The notes: generated by a model not told the origin, from the sequence alone. 43,414 nt of DNA from JAIRNF01 sp031550925 (GCA_031550925.1 JAVBOE010000090.1:1-43414); one strand, 5' to 3'. Shown: positions 7,854-15,192, counted from the first letter of the stretch. Numbers and translations: made by a program.

Positions 7854-7984
7854 ATGTCGACCAGCGGGAGACATCTCCTCAATAGTAGCACGACACAAGT
7901 ATCACGTATCATGAGAAAAGATGTTGTATTATGCCTATTCAACGTACTGCTGCTTTTCAGGAGATGTCTCCCGCTGGTCGACAT
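7854..7984. repeat. 26-bp perfect inverted repeat flanking a 79-bp core
   Basis: Arms 7854-7879 and 7959-7984 are exact reverse complements (outer word ATGTCGACCAGCGGGAGACA). The word resembles the GTCATTTCGACnnnnGGGAGAAATCT repeats dispersed in Bacteroidota genomes. The core holds another repeat fragment but no gene. Small frames reading through it are artefacts. Confidence 0.85.
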
Positions 7985-8000
7985 ATCGCCTATTATCTTT

Positions 8001-8042
8001 TCATTTTCACATTTTCACATCTGCACATTCCCACATTATTTT
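8001..8042. repeat. AT-rich CATTTTCACATNTGCACAT tract
   Basis: A run of short near-repeats of ACATTTNCACAT between the hxlR stop and the inverted repeat. Similar words occur at 9180-9230, 18835-18918 and 39700-39736. Confidence 0.5.
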
Positions 8043-8044
8043 TT

Positions 8045-8419
8045 CTACGTATTTACGTGGTTTAGCGCCCTTTTCTCCATAATCTCAGACATGTTATTGG
8101 ATGCCCACTCTACCAATCCATTGATGTGTGGTATAAGCCCTTCGCCTATGCTGGTTAGGCAGTATTCTACACGGGGAGGAACTTCGGGGTAAACCTTACG
8201 GTTAACCAATCCGTCTGTTTCGAGGGTGCGGAGAGTTACGGTTAGCATTCGGTGCGAAATATCTTCGATATTCTTGTGCAAATCGCTGAAACGCATGGTG
8301 CCGTTAGCATCTAGTACAACTATAACTAAAATAGACCATTTATCTCCTAATCTACTGAGTACATTTCGTATTGGGCAGTTTGCAAGAGATTGATAAGTAT
8401 CTAACTTTTCTTTTTTCAT
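8045..8419 (-). CDS. HxlR-family transcriptional regulator
   Basis: The 124-residue winged-helix protein carries the family signature CPIRNVLSRLGDKWSILVI, with Cys15 at the position of the redox-sensing cysteine of HypR/YodB-type members. MRFSDLHKNIEDISHRMLTVTLRTLE (recognition region) and the wing PPRVEYCLT follow. The gene is divergent from a DJ-1/PfpI-like gene, a common pairing for redox- or electrophile-responsive regulators. Two copies of the palindrome GTAAGnnnCTTAC lie in the shared intergenic region and are likely its operators. Repression of both genes, relieved by oxidation of Cys15, is an inference from the family. Confidence 0.92.
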   Translation of the reverse strand: MKKEKLDTYQSLANCPIRNVLSRLGDKWSILVIVVLDANGTMRFSDLHKNIEDISHRMLTVTLRTLETDGLVNRKVYPEVPPRVEYCLTSIGEGLIPHINGLVEWASNNMSEIMEKRALNHVNT

Positions 8420-8452
8420 ATTGCTCTATAAATCAGTAATCGTTACCTGTTT

Positions 8453-8465
8453 GTAAGTCACTTAC
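8453..8465. promoter_or_regulatory. Candidate HxlR operator 1
   Basis: GTAAGTCACTTAC is a perfect 5-bp inverted repeat with a 3-base spacer, 34 bases upstream of the hxlR start. The same palindrome with a different spacer is at 8521-8533. Confidence 0.65.
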
Positions 8466-8479
8466 GAGGCTGTTCGTTC

Positions 8480-8510
8480 TTGTTTTGTTGAGCTGGATAG
8501 CTTATTTTTG
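8480..8510 (+). promoter_or_regulatory. Promoter for the DJ-1/PfpI gene
   Basis: -7 box TATTTTTG (8503-8510) with TTG at 8480-8482, 20 bases upstream. Operator 2 covers the predicted start of transcription. Confidence 0.55.
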
Positions 8511-8515
8511 CTATA

Positions 8516-8546
8516 CAAAAGTAAGAAACTTACTAAAAGTAACAAA
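8516..8546 (-). promoter_or_regulatory. Promoter for hxlR
   Basis: On the minus strand TTTG (8546-8543) and TACTTTTG (8523-8516) are 19 bases apart, matching both elements of the Bacteroidota promoter. The palindrome 8521-8533 lies inside it. Confidence 0.65.
8521..8533. promoter_or_regulatory. Candidate HxlR operator 2
   Basis: GTAAGAAACTTAC repeats the palindrome of operator 1, and the symmetry extends one base further each side. It overlaps the hxlR promoter and the start point of the divergent promoter, so one bound dimer could block both. Confidence 0.7.
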
Positions 8547-8560
8547 AGTATAACCAAAGC

Positions 8561-8627
8561 CCACTCCAACCCTCCCAAAGCGAGGGCGTTTTTCCCTCAC
8601 CCTTGGGGGGAGGCTAGGGAGGGGGCA
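8561..8627. repeat. GC-rich imperfect inverted repeat in the DJ-1/PfpI leader
   Basis: CCCTCCCAAAGCGAGGG and CCCTCACCCTTGGGGGGAGG face each other around TTTTT. It would be transcribed between the promoter at 8503 and the ATG at 8643 and form a strong leader hairpin. Confidence 0.7.
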
Positions 8628-8642
8628 TAAAAAATTAAAATT

Positions 8643-9170
8643 ATGGCAAAAAAAGTAGCAGTTATAGCGGTAAATCCTGTAAACGGGTTTGGTTTATTCC
8701 AATATCTTGAAGAGTTTTTTGAGAACGGAATTCCATACAAAACCTTTGCTGTTGCGGATAGCAAGGATATAAAGACGAACTCGGGCATTAGCCTGACAGT
8801 AGATGATGTAATAGCGAATCTGAAAGGACACGAAGGTGAGTACGATGCTCTTGTATTCGCTTGTGGAGATGCTATTCCTACCTTTGCAGAGAATGCCGGC
8901 AAGCCGTATAATCAGGATATGATGGCGGTAATGGCAGCGTTTGCAGCAAAAGGAAAGCTGATGATTGGTCATTGTGCTGCAGCTATGATGTGGGATTCGC
9001 TGGGTATAGCCGATGGCAAAAAAGTGGCAGTACACCCCTACGGCAAACCTGCGATTAAAAAGGCTATTGCAACAGACGAGAAGTACGAAATAGACGGTAA
9101 CTTCTACTCCGCACAAACTGAAAATACTATTTGGACAATGATGTCTGAAGTGTTGAAAGCATTGAAGTAG
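8643..9170 (+). CDS. DJ-1/PfpI family protein
   Basis: The 175-residue cytoplasmic protein has the DJ-1/PfpI fold pattern: strand KKVAVIAVNP, strand YDALVFACGD, and the nucleophile elbow GHCAAAMMWD with Cys111. The family covers glyoxalase/deglycase-like enzymes, chaperones and proteases, so the exact reaction is open. It is transcribed away from an HxlR regulator with operator-like palindromes between them, suggesting induction by oxidants or reactive carbonyls (inference). The leader contains a GC-rich palindromic repeat. A terminator-like hairpin follows at 9259. Confidence 0.85.
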   Translation: MAKKVAVIAVNPVNGFGLFQYLEEFFENGIPYKTFAVADSKDIKTNSGISLTVDDVIANLKGHEGEYDALVFACGDAIPTFAENAGKPYNQDMMAVMAAFAAKGKLMIGHCAAAMMWDSLGIADGKKVAVHPYGKPAIKKAIATDEKYEIDGNFYSAQTENTIWTMMSEVLKALK

Positions 9171-9250
9171 CGCGAAAAAATAATGTGGGGATGTGCTGAT
9201 ATGAAAATGTAATAACGAAAAGAAAATAGTCATCACACATCTGTTATTTG

Positions 9251-9258
9251 TATATTTG
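9251..9258 (+). promoter_or_regulatory. Promoter -7 box for the LRR-like gene
   Basis: TATATTTG matches TAnnTTTG and directly precedes the hairpin at 9259. The gene starts at 9322. No -33 element at normal spacing. Confidence 0.35.
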
Positions 9259-9292
9259 TAAGGCTTAAGATTTTTCTTAAGCCTTATTTTTA
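9259..9292 (+). terminator. Rho-independent terminator after the DJ-1/PfpI gene
   Basis: TAAGGCTTAAGA pairs with TCTTAAGCCTTA around TTTT and is followed by TTTTTAT. The inner stem GGCTTAAGA is shared with the terminator at 4936-4971. Confidence 0.8.
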
Positions 9293-9321
9293 TACTACGC
9301 TATTCCAATACAATACTTGAT

Positions 9322-10782
9322 ATGCAAAAAGGGGATATTTATAGCTGCTACAACAAGGGCAAAAAGAAGTACACAGCGCTACAGCTTGTAGATATTATTC
9401 AGGAGAAAAATCAGTACGTATTTCTGGCGCTATACTATTGGGAAGACGAGCCGCTAACACCCGAAAAGCTGAACGATATAAAACCTTTCTGGCGTGACCA
9501 TCATAATTGGAAAGGTGAACACGATTTTTTACTTTTTAATGAGAAAATACCCGACAGCTTTACTCTTGTTGGCAACAGAGAAATATTAGTTGCTCCGGAT
9601 GAGGATAAAGTAAAAGGCTCCTCAGGATGGTCGTTTATATGCATACACCAGTCGTTACAAAAGGCGTGGAATGAGCTACCACAGGAGTTTCGGGACAGCT
9701 ACAAAAAAGCGGGCAACCAAAGATCGCACTTGCTTGCAGATGATGTTGCTAAAATTGTTGATCCGTTCGAGTTGAGTAAATATCCGCAGCTTACCAAGCT
9801 GGAGGTAAACGGAGAGTGTAGCTGGTTGATGGATTATATAAACACACATCACAACATAACGGAGCTGACTTGGGAGAATAGTCCCGAAGCTAACATAGAC
9901 CTATCCAAGAGTCGGATAATGTGCTTTAAAACCGATGGCAAAAGAATTGAACAGCTGATACTAAACGACTACTTTAACGAGCTATACTTTTTTAACGATA
10001 TCCCTTCGGGACTAAACGTACAAGCGGCTCCAATGAATCGCTCATTTGATTTACATGCTCGTAATACAAATAACTTGCAGGTATTTCGGGCTATAAATAT
10101 CACGGAGTTGTGTATTGTTGGTGATGGTAAGGAGCCAATTAATATAGCAGCTGTAGCAGCGCACCTGCCACAGCTTAGAACTTTACGTATATGGGGGCAT
10201 CCTGATAACGTAGAGAATATGAACAGCATCTCTTTGCTTAAGAGCTTGAGCTGGCTTACGCTGAACGATATATTCGGATTTAGCGCAAAGGATTTCCCTT
10301 CACCAAATAGCCTTTCATCTGTTAGCTGTATATGGATGAGCAGCATTCCAGAAGATGTTGCGAAGAAAGTAAAGAAGGAGTATAAGCATATAGATTTATG
10401 GATTAGAAAAGGACGTAAGCCCGAGTGGCTTGAAGCAAATCTTAATAATCCTTTCCGCCATTGGGATGGAGATGAGTATATCGCAGCGGCTCACACAAAA
10501 AAGGCTTCTACCTTATACGCTAAATACTATAAGCAAATAGGTGATTTTTTAAAAGCAAAGCTAGACCCCAAAGCGTTGCAACAAGAGCTGGAAAACATTA
10601 TAAAAGAGTATGCAAAAGAGTTCAACAAAATGGATGAGCGTAAGCATTGGATTGATACCGTAACACGAGAAGATATTTACGGAGCTTTGAATTTGCTGCT
10701 AAAGCCAACCATAGAGGCACACGGCGATGAAATAAACATAAATGCTCTATTCGATTTATTTGATAATCTCAGAGATTTTTAA
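9322..10782 (+). CDS. LRR-like protein with an Imm26-like N-terminus
   Basis: No confident family. The 486-residue protein lacks a signal peptide or membrane helix. Residues 1-90 (MQKGDIYSCYNKGKKKYTAL, later FLALYYW and FLLFNEKIPDSF) resemble the Imm26-type immunity fold found beside polymorphic toxins. Residues ~145-350 contain irregular leucine-rich repeats (YPQLTKLEVNG, LPQLRTLRIWG, LKSLSWLTLND). The C-terminus is helical with a conserved-looking NPFRHWDGDEYIAAAHTKKAS. It could be an immunity or ligand-binding protein, but no toxin gene is adjacent. It is followed by a 500-base repeat-rich gap. Confidence 0.55.
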   Translation: MQKGDIYSCYNKGKKKYTALQLVDIIQEKNQYVFLALYYWEDEPLTPEKLNDIKPFWRDHHNWKGEHDFLLFNEKIPDSFTLVGNREILVAPDEDKVKGSSGWSFICIHQSLQKAWNELPQEFRDSYKKAGNQRSHLLADDVAKIVDPFELSKYPQLTKLEVNGECSWLMDYINTHHNITELTWENSPEANIDLSKSRIMCFKTDGKRIEQLILNDYFNELYFFNDIPSGLNVQAAPMNRSFDLHARNTNNLQVFRAINITELCIVGDGKEPINIAAVAAHLPQLRTLRIWGHPDNVENMNSISLLKSLSWLTLNDIFGFSAKDFPSPNSLSSVSCIWMSSIPEDVAKKVKKEYKHIDLWIRKGRKPEWLEANLNNPFRHWDGDEYIAAAHTKKASTLYAKYYKQIGDFLKAKLDPKALQQELENIIKEYAKEFNKMDERKHWIDTVTREDIYGALNLLLKPTIEAHGDEININALFDLFDNLRDF

Positions 10783-10783
10783 T

Positions 10784-10860
10784 TTTAGAATCTGTTTTCT
10801 ATACTAGAACATCCTTTCTGTTAAGCGGCATCGCAAATGCTGCATAACGGAGGCATTTTT
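10784..10860 (+). repeat. Dispersed hairpin repeat, GTTRAGCGGCAT family (copy 1)
   Basis: TTTCTATACTAGAACATC, then an imperfect stem GTTAAGCGGCATCG / CAAATGCTGCATAAC. A near-identical element is at 15021-15091. Both directly follow plus-strand genes and may serve as 3' ends. A fragment is at 14197-14222. Confidence 0.75.
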
Positions 10861-11283
10861 ATAGTGGAATTATATTTTGCATTGACTACTCAGCTATAGC
10901 GAAGAACTTGCAGAATGGCAATTAGCGCATGGCGGGACGGCGTCTCCCACGAAGAACAGGCTAACCTATGGAAAGCCACTAGCGTCGGGCCGCCTTGATT
11001 TTTTGCCTACTTTTTCATCAAGGAAAAAGTAGGGAGAGAAAACGCTTACCAACAGCTACTACTAACGTAAAGCACTGCTTGTAAATATAGCTTTAGATCA
11101 AATTTAGACAACCCTTTGTTGGGCTGGGACTCAGTCCGTTTACTGTTTTAGGCTACAGCCTAAATATATACCTCGACTTAGGCACAGCCTAAGCCGAACG
11201 AGGGAAGCCTATACAATAGTAGGGCTGAGGTTTCTGCCCCAACCCTACAAAGGAAAAAGGTATAAGAATGAATATTTTTAGAG
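10861..11283. repeat. Non-coding repeat-rich gap
   Basis: No gene is seen. It holds a hairpin CCTACTTTTT/AAAAAGTAGG (about 11008-11035) preceded by a GGGCCGCCTTGA word, two short palindromes around TTAGGCTACAGCCTAA and CTTAGGCACAGCCTAAG (about 11145-11195), and a larger imperfect inverted repeat pairing GTTGGGCTGGGACTCAG with CTGAGGTTTCTGCCCCAAC. These look like remnants of several dispersed element families. Confidence 0.6.
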
Positions 11284-12954
11284 CTACTTTTTCAATATCT
11301 CCATGTTTCCGTCATCGTATTCTACCACAGTCCACTCGGGGTTCAAGCTTATTTCATAAAATTCTCCGATTATTTTAGAGCCGCTTATTTCTATTGGCAG
11401 CGGAAATACTAAATAGTCGGCCCCATTATCTTCATAGCTTAAGATTCCGGCCACTCCTAGCTGGTCTTTGCCTTCCACGGTAGAAAAATCTCCAAAATTT
11501 TTGCCCCCCGATTTATCCAGCCCTTTTATGCTCGAATATATAATTCCCTTATCTTTCAATGTCATTGTCCCGTTCATATTGAAAGTACGGCTATAGTTTT
11601 CATCAGTTAAGACAACATTTAGTGTTGGCTTGTTGATGAGTAAATCGGAGTAATAAGCAGTCAACTCTTTTTGTTTCTTTTCTCGTTCAGTTTCCTGTTG
11701 ATAGATTTCGTCGGAGTTATTTCTTGATTTGGCTTGCTCAATTAGCAACTCATCTATTGCCAGCTCATCTTTCAACACCTGATTTTCATAAATTTCGGCG
11801 AAGTTGTATATTTTGTCTAATCCGTCACGCCAATCAATACCAAGATAGTCAAAAATTAATCCGTAGGCGGGTCCGGTTGCATACGGAAACGGGCGGGTAT
11901 AAGTTTCTGCCTGCTCTCGCTGGTTTATCTCCGAAATAGCAAGCTTATACTTATTTGCATGTGTGGAAAGAACGAATCCCGTATAGTTTGCTAATCCTTC
12001 CAGAGTTTCAATCTCAAGCTCGTTTTTCAGATATTCGGAATACTGCTGCTGCCTGATTTTTCTGAATACCACCGCATCTTTCAGATAGAGGTTTACCTCA
12101 TCAAGGCCTTTGCTGTTATTTATCGCGCTCAGCGTATTTTTTAAGGCTTGATACTCCATGCGAAGCAGAATCCTAGCATTGGTTTCATCAAGATAGCCGA
12201 TTGATTCTCCATAAAATTTTCTGACCCTGAACTGCAACAGGTGAAATAGTTCATGAATTATGGTTGAGTTCTTATCGCTTAAATAGCTGATTAGAACCGT
12301 TGCGTATTGTCCTCCTTCATATTCCTGAGTTGTATTGACAAACGTCAGCGTATTTGGCTCAAAGCTCTTGTAGTACAGAATATTATCGTCTGTTTTGCTG
12401 TCGGCGAGGTGTATAAGAGAATAGACGGAGCTGTCGTAGTCGATAACAAGAATGCTGTCGCTCCATATGTTATGCCCCCAAAGCTTTCCGTTGTCCTTAT
12501 CAAGTATTTCTTTGGCCTCTAAAAGCTTGTTTTTGGTTTTCTCTCTGGTTCTTGCGGGGTAGGTCTCTTTGTTCTCGGTAACTTTAGAGATTATTTGCTT
12601 CCACTCATCGGTATGGTGCAGCTGTTCGAAATCTTTTTGATTCTGAATTTTTTCAAGATCCGAATATAGGCGCCCCTCTGCCAAATAAGTCAGAATTTCT
12701 AAAGCCTTTTTGGTATTGCTATCGGCGACATAAATAAGCGCTCCCTGATACAGAGCATAATCGGACAATTTTTCGATACTTCCGGCTAATTCTATAAGCT
12801 GCGTAAAGTGATTTGCTGATGTATTATAGTCGGCTTCATCATATGCGCTAAGGGCGCTCTGGAAAACCTTGTTAAGATCAGACTCCTGTGCTCTAACGGC
12901 ACCCGATATCATTATGGATACGAACAAAAACAAAAATACTTTTCTCATCTTCAA
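11284..12954 (-). CDS. Secreted HExxH metallopeptidase candidate (gluzincin-like)
   Basis: The 556-residue protein has a signal peptide (1-23, ending in RAQ). A helical TPR-like region (about 25-130) follows, and then a domain with the zinc-site pattern HELFHLLQ (His234, Glu235, His238). Glu319, in TLEGLANYTG about 80 residues later, is a plausible third zinc ligand in a gluzincin layout. The C-terminal ~120 residues look like a small beta domain. I do not recognise a named peptidase family. The gene lies 76 bases downstream of a membrane-anchored LuxR-type regulator on the same strand, so it may be co-transcribed with it or be its target. Catalysis is inferred from motifs only. Confidence 0.65.
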   Translation of the reverse strand: MKMRKVFLFLFVSIMISGAVRAQESDLNKVFQSALSAYDEADYNTSANHFTQLIELAGSIEKLSDYALYQGALIYVADSNTKKALEILTYLAEGRLYSDLEKIQNQKDFEQLHHTDEWKQIISKVTENKETYPARTREKTKNKLLEAKEILDKDNGKLWGHNIWSDSILVIDYDSSVYSLIHLADSKTDDNILYYKSFEPNTLTFVNTTQEYEGGQYATVLISYLSDKNSTIIHELFHLLQFRVRKFYGESIGYLDETNARILLRMEYQALKNTLSAINNSKGLDEVNLYLKDAVVFRKIRQQQYSEYLKNELEIETLEGLANYTGFVLSTHANKYKLAISEINQREQAETYTRPFPYATGPAYGLIFDYLGIDWRDGLDKIYNFAEIYENQVLKDELAIDELLIEQAKSRNNSDEIYQQETEREKKQKELTAYYSDLLINKPTLNVVLTDENYSRTFNMNGTMTLKDKGIIYSSIKGLDKSGGKNFGDFSTVEGKDQLGVAGILSYEDNGADYLVFPLPIEISGSKIIGEFYEISLNPEWTVVEYDDGNMEILKK

Positions 12955-13030
12955 AATATGTTATTGATTTTGAAGCGAAGATAGGGTAAGAGTGCCGGTA
13001 GGCGCGTAGATAAAGGGGTGGATATTGGGA

Positions 13031-14080
13031 TTAGTCCCCGGGTTGATTTTTCAATTTCTCGGCTAGCTGCTGTCTGTTGGTAACCTCCAGCTTTGCGTAT
13101 AGGTTTCGGATATGGGTTTTAACGGTACTTAATGAGATGTATAGCTCGCTGGCAATCTCCTTGTTTGACTTGCCCTTGCAAATAAGCTTCGAGATTTTTT
13201 CTTCCTGACTGGTAAGCGCCGAAAGCTCTATGCCGATTTTCTTTGCTTTTTCTGCCTTCAGCTTTCTAACTAATACGAATATAACAACCAGTAGGATAAG
13301 AATAAAAGCGGCCAAGAGATAGCTCAGCTTCTTATGGAAGTCGTATTTTTGCTGGGTTACCGAAAATGATAGTTTGGATAGTTCTTCCTGATATTGCAGA
13401 TAGTAGGAGGTGTCGTGATAGTATTCATTCAACTTTTTCTGAATAGCATAGTAAAAATTAGGGTCACTCTTAAAGTCGGCGCTTAAATCAAAATCACTTC
13501 TTTTGATATCGGCAAAAGCCATTAGCTTTACCAACGGATACCTTAGCGAGTCTTGTGTGTATCGCTTTATTTTTCTAACATAATCATCAACGGCTTGTTG
13601 TTTTGTTTCTTTATTTTTGGTTTGAGGATATTCTTGAATAAGCCTTGCTTCATATTTTTTTAGGCTCCTCCATTCCCGATCTGCCGGATTGGTGCTATGC
13701 GAGCCGGAAAACCACATATCTTTTACCTTCGGAAAGTATATCGTATCTCGATTGGAAAATATGAAGTTATGATGGTTTGTTGATTTATCACCACTTATTA
13801 ATTGCATCGTTTCGCTTTCCTCCTCCAAGTTGGAATGAACCCTGTATAACCTGTCTTTCTCTGATAGGAGCTGCCCGCTAAATTCGAAATAGCCGGTACT
13901 ATCTGTTTTTGTTGAGAAAAGAATTTGATTGGAAGAAAGAAGAGATTCGTCATCGTATCCCAATAGGCTTAGATATACGGTTTTTTCTTTTTGATCACTA
14001 TCGATATAACCGGAAATCAAGTATTGCCCGAAGCAAACCTGATTTGTAAAAACGGCAAGAATTAGAATTAATTTTCTCAT
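13031..14080 (-). CDS. Membrane-anchored LuxR-type transcriptional regulator
   Basis: The 349-residue protein begins with a signal peptide (MRKLILILAVF, cut near CFGQ). A periplasmic region whose start resembles the beta-rich DUF4369-type domain follows (SGYIDSDQKEKTVYLSL). A helical segment comes next, then one membrane helix (about 252-272) and a cytoplasmic LuxR/GerE helix-turn-helix (about 288-342; LTSQEEKISKLICKGKSNKE and STVKTHIRNLYAKL). A longer frame runs to 14134, but the -7 box TAACTTTG at 14132-14139 would start transcription inside that extension. The ATG at 14080 gives a proper signal peptide, so I use it. It probably senses an envelope signal. The downstream metallopeptidase gene is a likely partner. 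Confidence 0.82.
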   Translation of the reverse strand: MRKLILILAVFTNQVCFGQYLISGYIDSDQKEKTVYLSLLGYDDESLLSSNQILFSTKTDSTGYFEFSGQLLSEKDRLYRVHSNLEEESETMQLISGDKSTNHHNFIFSNRDTIYFPKVKDMWFSGSHSTNPADREWRSLKKYEARLIQEYPQTKNKETKQQAVDDYVRKIKRYTQDSLRYPLVKLMAFADIKRSDFDLSADFKSDPNFYYAIQKKLNEYYHDTSYYLQYQEELSKLSFSVTQQKYDFHKKLSYLLAAFILILLVVIFVLVRKLKAEKAKKIGIELSALTSQEEKISKLICKGKSNKEIASELYISLSTVKTHIRNLYAKLEVTNRQQLAEKLKNQPGD

Positions 14081-14131
14081 TGTTCTTGGTATAGCATCGC
14101 TGATAGTATAACCTGTGATAGCAAATTCATA

Positions 14132-14139
14132 CAAAGTTA
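14132..14139 (-). promoter_or_regulatory. Promoter -7 box for the LuxR-type regulator
   Basis: TAACTTTG on the minus strand matches TAnnTTTG. It lies 51 bases before the ATG at 14080 and excludes the longer start at 14134. Confidence 0.5.
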
Positions 14140-14393
14140 GTAATTATCCTTATAGCAGAATTGTATATCATGACACTTAATAAAGGGCTTCTACCTTCTG
14201 TTAAGCAGCATTACAAAAATAATAGCCAAATCAAGGGGTTAAAAATTGCCCATAAAAACACCTCGCTATTTCTGTATCTTTATCTACGAAAAGAGGACCT
14301 CTTCAGCTTGGGTTCTTCTTTTTATGTATTATGGTTCATACAGCAATATAAAACTAGTATAAACAGTCTCGAAAGAGGCACAAAAATTTAGCG
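14140..14393. other. Intergenic region without a convincing gene
   Basis: Holds a fragment of the GTTRAGCGGCAT repeat at 14197-14222 (CTGTTAAGCAGCATTACAAA). A 76-codon open frame (14161-14391) reads through that fragment and has no family features. No strong promoter or terminator was found. Confidence 0.4.
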
Positions 14394-15008
14394 ATGGGGC
14401 TTTTTAATAAAATTTTCAAAAGCAAAAACAGCAACGAAAAACAGAATAATGTGGTGAGTGCTGACAATACATCACCTGAAATTGTTAGTATTCATGAACC
14501 TTTAGATGGCAATGGCAGAACGCCTTTACAAAATGCTTCTCTGGCAGGAAGCTTAAACGAAGTGATTTTACAGCTGTCTCTTGGCGCAAATGTTAACCAT
14601 AGGGATTACGAGAGACGCACTCCTCTGCATCTTGCATGCTTTAAAGGGCATTTACCTGTGATAAAAGCACTCTTGGATGCCGGAGCAAATATAGATGCAC
14701 AGGACGAATACGGCATCTCTCCTTTGATGTGGGCAGTAGAAGAAGCAAGGATTGAAGCGGTAGCTTTTTTAGTTGAATGGGGTGCCAATCTGAATCTACA
14801 ACGAAAAAACGGCTTAACAGCACTGATGTCTGCATGGGCAGGTGGGCGTGAAAAAGCCGTGGAAATCTTACTAAAAGCGGGTGCCGACACAACAATCAAA
14901 AACGATGACGGGATGACTGCGTTGGACTGCATACGGGCATGGAGTAGTGGTTGGTACAAAGAAGTAGTAGAAAAAATATTCAAACAATATGGCGTTTTGG
15001 GAGAATAA
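14394..15008 (+). CDS. Ankyrin-repeat protein
   Basis: A 204-residue soluble protein. After a polar N-terminus (MGLFNKIFKSKNSNEK, to about residue 40) come about five ankyrin repeats. They show the canonical pattern G-x-TPLH-A-x-x-G-H-x-x-V-I-x-x-LL-x-x-GA-x-x-D; the best is RRTPLHLACFKGHLPVIKAL with DAGANID. Ankyrin repeats mediate protein-protein contacts; no catalytic domain is present. There is no signal peptide, so it is probably cytoplasmic. The gene stands alone, with a hairpin repeat 45 bases beyond the stop that may end its transcript. Partner and role are unknown. Confidence 0.88.
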   Translation: MGLFNKIFKSKNSNEKQNNVVSADNTSPEIVSIHEPLDGNGRTPLQNASLAGSLNEVILQLSLGANVNHRDYERRTPLHLACFKGHLPVIKALLDAGANIDAQDEYGISPLMWAVEEARIEAVAFLVEWGANLNLQRKNGLTALMSAWAGGREKAVEILLKAGADTTIKNDDGMTALDCIRAWSSGWYKEVVEKIFKQYGVLGE

Positions 15009-15020
15009 TCAAATAGGTGA

Positions 15021-15091
15021 TTTTAGAGCTGCCTTTCTATACTAAAACATCTGTTGAGCGGCATTTGCAAATGCCGCTTAACATGGGCTCC
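15021..15091 (+). repeat. Dispersed hairpin repeat, GTTRAGCGGCAT family (copy 2), possible terminator
   Basis: TTTCTATACTAAAACATC followed by a near-perfect 30-base hairpin at 15053-15082 (GTTGAGCGGCATTTG / CAAATGCCGCTTAAC, one G-T pair). It matches 10784-10860. No T-run follows, so termination is only possible. Confidence 0.75.
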
Positions 15092-15118
15092 TTTGAGTTC
15101 GCTTGTATAAATAAAAAA

Positions 15119-15185
15119 TAAAAAACCACATAGATATATAGCAATACATAGCAGTTTAACGTTCTATATACCCATGTAGTTCTTT
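15119..15185. repeat. Dispersed palindromic repeat, AACCACATAG family (copy 2)
   Basis: AACCACATAGATATATAG at the left and CCCATGTAGTTCTTT at the right, around repeated ACATAG words. Related to 4989-5032. It separates the ankyrin gene from the convergent secreted-protein gene. Confidence 0.5.
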
Positions 15186-15192
15186 AGAGAAG

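Noticed and set aside
7739..8192. Open frames reading through the inverted repeats (7739-7984, 7854-8192)
   Set aside because: They are mirror images created by the inverted repeat arms and contain no protein features.
13031..14134. Longer start for the LuxR-type regulator at 14134
   Set aside because: The -7 box lies at 14132-14139, so this start would precede the transcript; the start at 14080 also gives a clean signal peptide.
14161..14391. 76-codon frame before the ankyrin gene
   Set aside because: It runs through a dispersed repeat fragment, lacks any recognisable domain and has no promoter.
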